Below, in pieces: positions 5,160 to 6,396 of a stretch of 6,396 bases of DNA. The stretch is taken from the NCBI GenBank assembly GCA_015491595.1, contig WFVP01000255.1, positions 1-6,396 on the forward strand, in the 5' to 3' direction. Positions within the stretch are counted from its first letter, which is position 1. Each line of letters starts with the position of its first letter. Made by a program: the position numbers and the translations under genes. The notes below the pieces were generated by a model. That model saw nothing but the letters and a program-made list of their open reading frames with translations. It made no database searches and was not told where the DNA came from. This DNA is from Anaerolineales bacterium. GTDB taxonomy: Bacteria > Chloroflexota > Anaerolineae > Anaerolineales > DRMV01.

Positions 5160-6396
5160 CTAATCACCCGCCGGCGCAGTAGCCTGCTCCCGGGCCCGGC
5201 GGAAGGCACCCAGGGCGTCGAAGAAGAGCACGATGGCGGAGATAATCATGTAGATGCCGAAGGCCGCGGTGATGGCGTTGCCCACGATGAAGCCCGTCTG
5301 GGCCTCGCCCCGACTCAAGGGCTCCAGGATGCCCTTGAAGATGGCCTTCTGCACCGAGGTCACGAAGAGGGCCGCCACGGTGGTGACGTACATGAACAAA
5401 CCGGGGATGAAGGCCCAGTTGTAGGCCCGGCCTTCACGGGCCATCCAGATACCGATGAGCAGCAGGGACATGCCCGCGAAGAGCTGGTTGGAACCGCCGA
5501 ACAGGGCCCAAATCCATTGCCAGAAGCCGAAGATGACCAGGAAGAGGGTCAGTAGCACAGCCACCAGGGAGCCGAAGTGGGGGTTCTTGAAGGCGGGGAT
5601 GCGGTCACCCAACAGCTCCGCGGAGGCCACCCGCATGAAGCGCAGCACCAGCTGCATCACGGTGATGGCCATGACCACCAGGAAAATCATGGCCACGCTG
5701 CCGCCGAACTCCTCGGGCACGCCAATGAAGGAGAGGAAGCGGGCCGCGCCCTTGGCGAACACGCCGCCCGCGCCCACCAGCAGCTTGTAGCCCTGAGCCG
5801 GGTCGTAGAACTTCATGGTCACGCCCACCGTGGCCGCGGTCACCAGGGAGAGCACACCCAGCACAGCTTCGGTGTACATGGCACCACCGGCCACAGGGAG
5901 CGCGTCCGTTTCCTTCTCCAGCTGTCGGGCCGTGCCCGCGGTGGACACCAAGGAGTGCCACCCGGAGATGGCACCGCAGGCGATGATGACGAAGAGCATG
6001 GGCCACAGGGTGCCCAGATGCGGCTGGTTGAAGGTCACGAAAGCCGGGATTTCAAAAGCAGTCGGTAGCGTGCCCGTCAACACGCCGATGGCGATGCCCA
6101 CCATCGCGCCCACGATGGTGAAAATCACGAACCAGAAGGAGGTGTAGTTCACCGGCTGGGCGAAGCGCCAGATGGGCAGCACCGAGCTGATGTAACAGAA
6201 GGCCAGCATGACGATGGCCCAGAAGAAGTCCGCCCATTTGACGTCGCCGTAGCCCAGGGGCCGGTGGAACAGCACGCCGGTCTTGGGGTCGCCGGCCAGG
6301 CCGTTAATCCATTTCACGATGTTCTGGGCCCAGGGCATGGTGCCCAGCCAGATGCCGATGAGGGCGATGATGACGGTCACCACCGTGGTCATGACC
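5160..6396 (-). CDS. cstA: Carbon starvation protein CstA family transporter, 5' end beyond window
   Basis: The C-terminal part of a multi-pass membrane protein of the CstA family, whose studied members take up pyruvate or peptides. The frame is open through the right edge. The ATG at 6392 is not a credible start: no ribosome site can be seen in the four bases left, and family members carry well over 100 more N-terminal residues. Counting from that Met, family marks are LPIWRFAQPVNYTS (72-85), IACGAISGWHSLVSTAGTARQ (137-157, core CGAISGWHS), FGGSNQLFA (298-306) and a run of roughly ten hydrophobic segments. The last segments (about 275-395) match the usual C-terminal five-helix CstA region. 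It ends in a short charged cytosolic-type tail and a TAG codon. It is followed by its own terminator and is not part of the nuo operon. The substrate cannot be decided between pyruvate and peptides from this part. Confidence 0.93.
   Translation of the reverse strand, partial: VMTTVVTVIIALIGIWLGTMPWAQNIVKWINGLAGDPKTGVLFHRPLGYGDVKWADFFWAIVMLAFCYISSVLPIWRFAQPVNYTSFWFVIFTIVGAMVGIAIGVLTGTLPTAFEIPAFVTFNQPHLGTLWPMLFVIIACGAISGWHSLVSTAGTARQLEKETDALPVAGGAMYTEAVLGVLSLVTAATVGVTMKFYDPAQGYKLLVGAGGVFAKGAARFLSFIGVPEEFGGSVAMIFLVVMAITVMQLVLRFMRVASAELLGDRIPAFKNPHFGSLVAVLLTLFLVIFGFWQWIWALFGGSNQLFAGMSLLLIGIWMAREGRAYNWAFIPGLFMYVTTVAALFVTSVQKAIFKGILEPLSRGEAQTGFIVGNAITAAFGIYMIISAIVLFFDALGAFRRAREQATAPAGD

Noticed and set aside
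4859..5209. 116-codon minus-strand frame across the cstA-nuoB gap
   Set aside because: It overlaps the end of cstA, reads through the cstA terminator and the promoter, and its peptide looks like no protein family; it is a chance frame.
4143..5555. Plus-strand frame of 470 codons opposite nuoB and the cstA end
   Set aside because: Runs across two separate genes, both terminator and promoter elements; no recognisable domain.
5160..6392. ATG at 6392 as the true start of cstA
   Set aside because: The frame continues to the edge and the family has a long conserved N-terminal part that is missing here; the gene is cut by the window, not truncated.

Overview
The window is GC-rich bacterial chromosome with every supported gene on the minus strand, so it reads from the right edge to the left. 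It holds the 3' part of a carbon starvation (CstA-type) transporter with its own terminator. After a 300-bp control region comes a complete five-gene transcription unit: nuoB, fused nuoCD, nuoI, an Mrp-type P-loop ATPase, and a small flavin reductase-like protein. A consensus -10 box lies just upstream of nuoB and a strong intrinsic terminator lies just after the flavin reductase gene. There are no RNA genes, mobile elements or CRISPR repeats. The style of the genes (strong AGGAGG ribosome sites, GC-rich codons, and the wording of the NuoB and NuoD proteins) is compatible with a Chloroflexota (Anaerolineae-like), possibly thermophilic, bacterium. That placement is inference from memory of related proteins, not a search.

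Region by region: 1-84 holds the operon terminator. 85-567 is the flavin reductase-like gene, 602-1705 mrp, 1730-2341 nuoI, 2417-4150 nuoCD and 4182-4859 nuoB. 4860-5159 is non-coding and carries the nuoB promoter, an AT-rich block with small dyads, and the cstA terminator. 5160 to the right edge is the C-terminal 411 codons or so of cstA.

Functionally, NuoB, NuoC, NuoD and NuoI form the quinone-reducing module of NADH:quinone oxidoreductase (complex I). This is the part that carries clusters N6a, N6b and N2 and the quinone pocket. The usual neighbours nuoA and nuoH, and all NADH-module and membrane-arm genes, are absent from this unit, so they must be elsewhere or the module serves a variant enzyme. 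The next gene is an Mrp ATPase, of the family that includes the mitochondrial complex I assembly factor Ind1/NUBPL. This suggests the operon makes the module together with its maturation factor. However, this Mrp lacks the CxxC motif on which Fe-S transfer by the family is thought to depend, and it has only one cysteine in total. That contradiction is the most interesting point in the window. The rest is ordinary metabolism, and I see no clearly new type of system.
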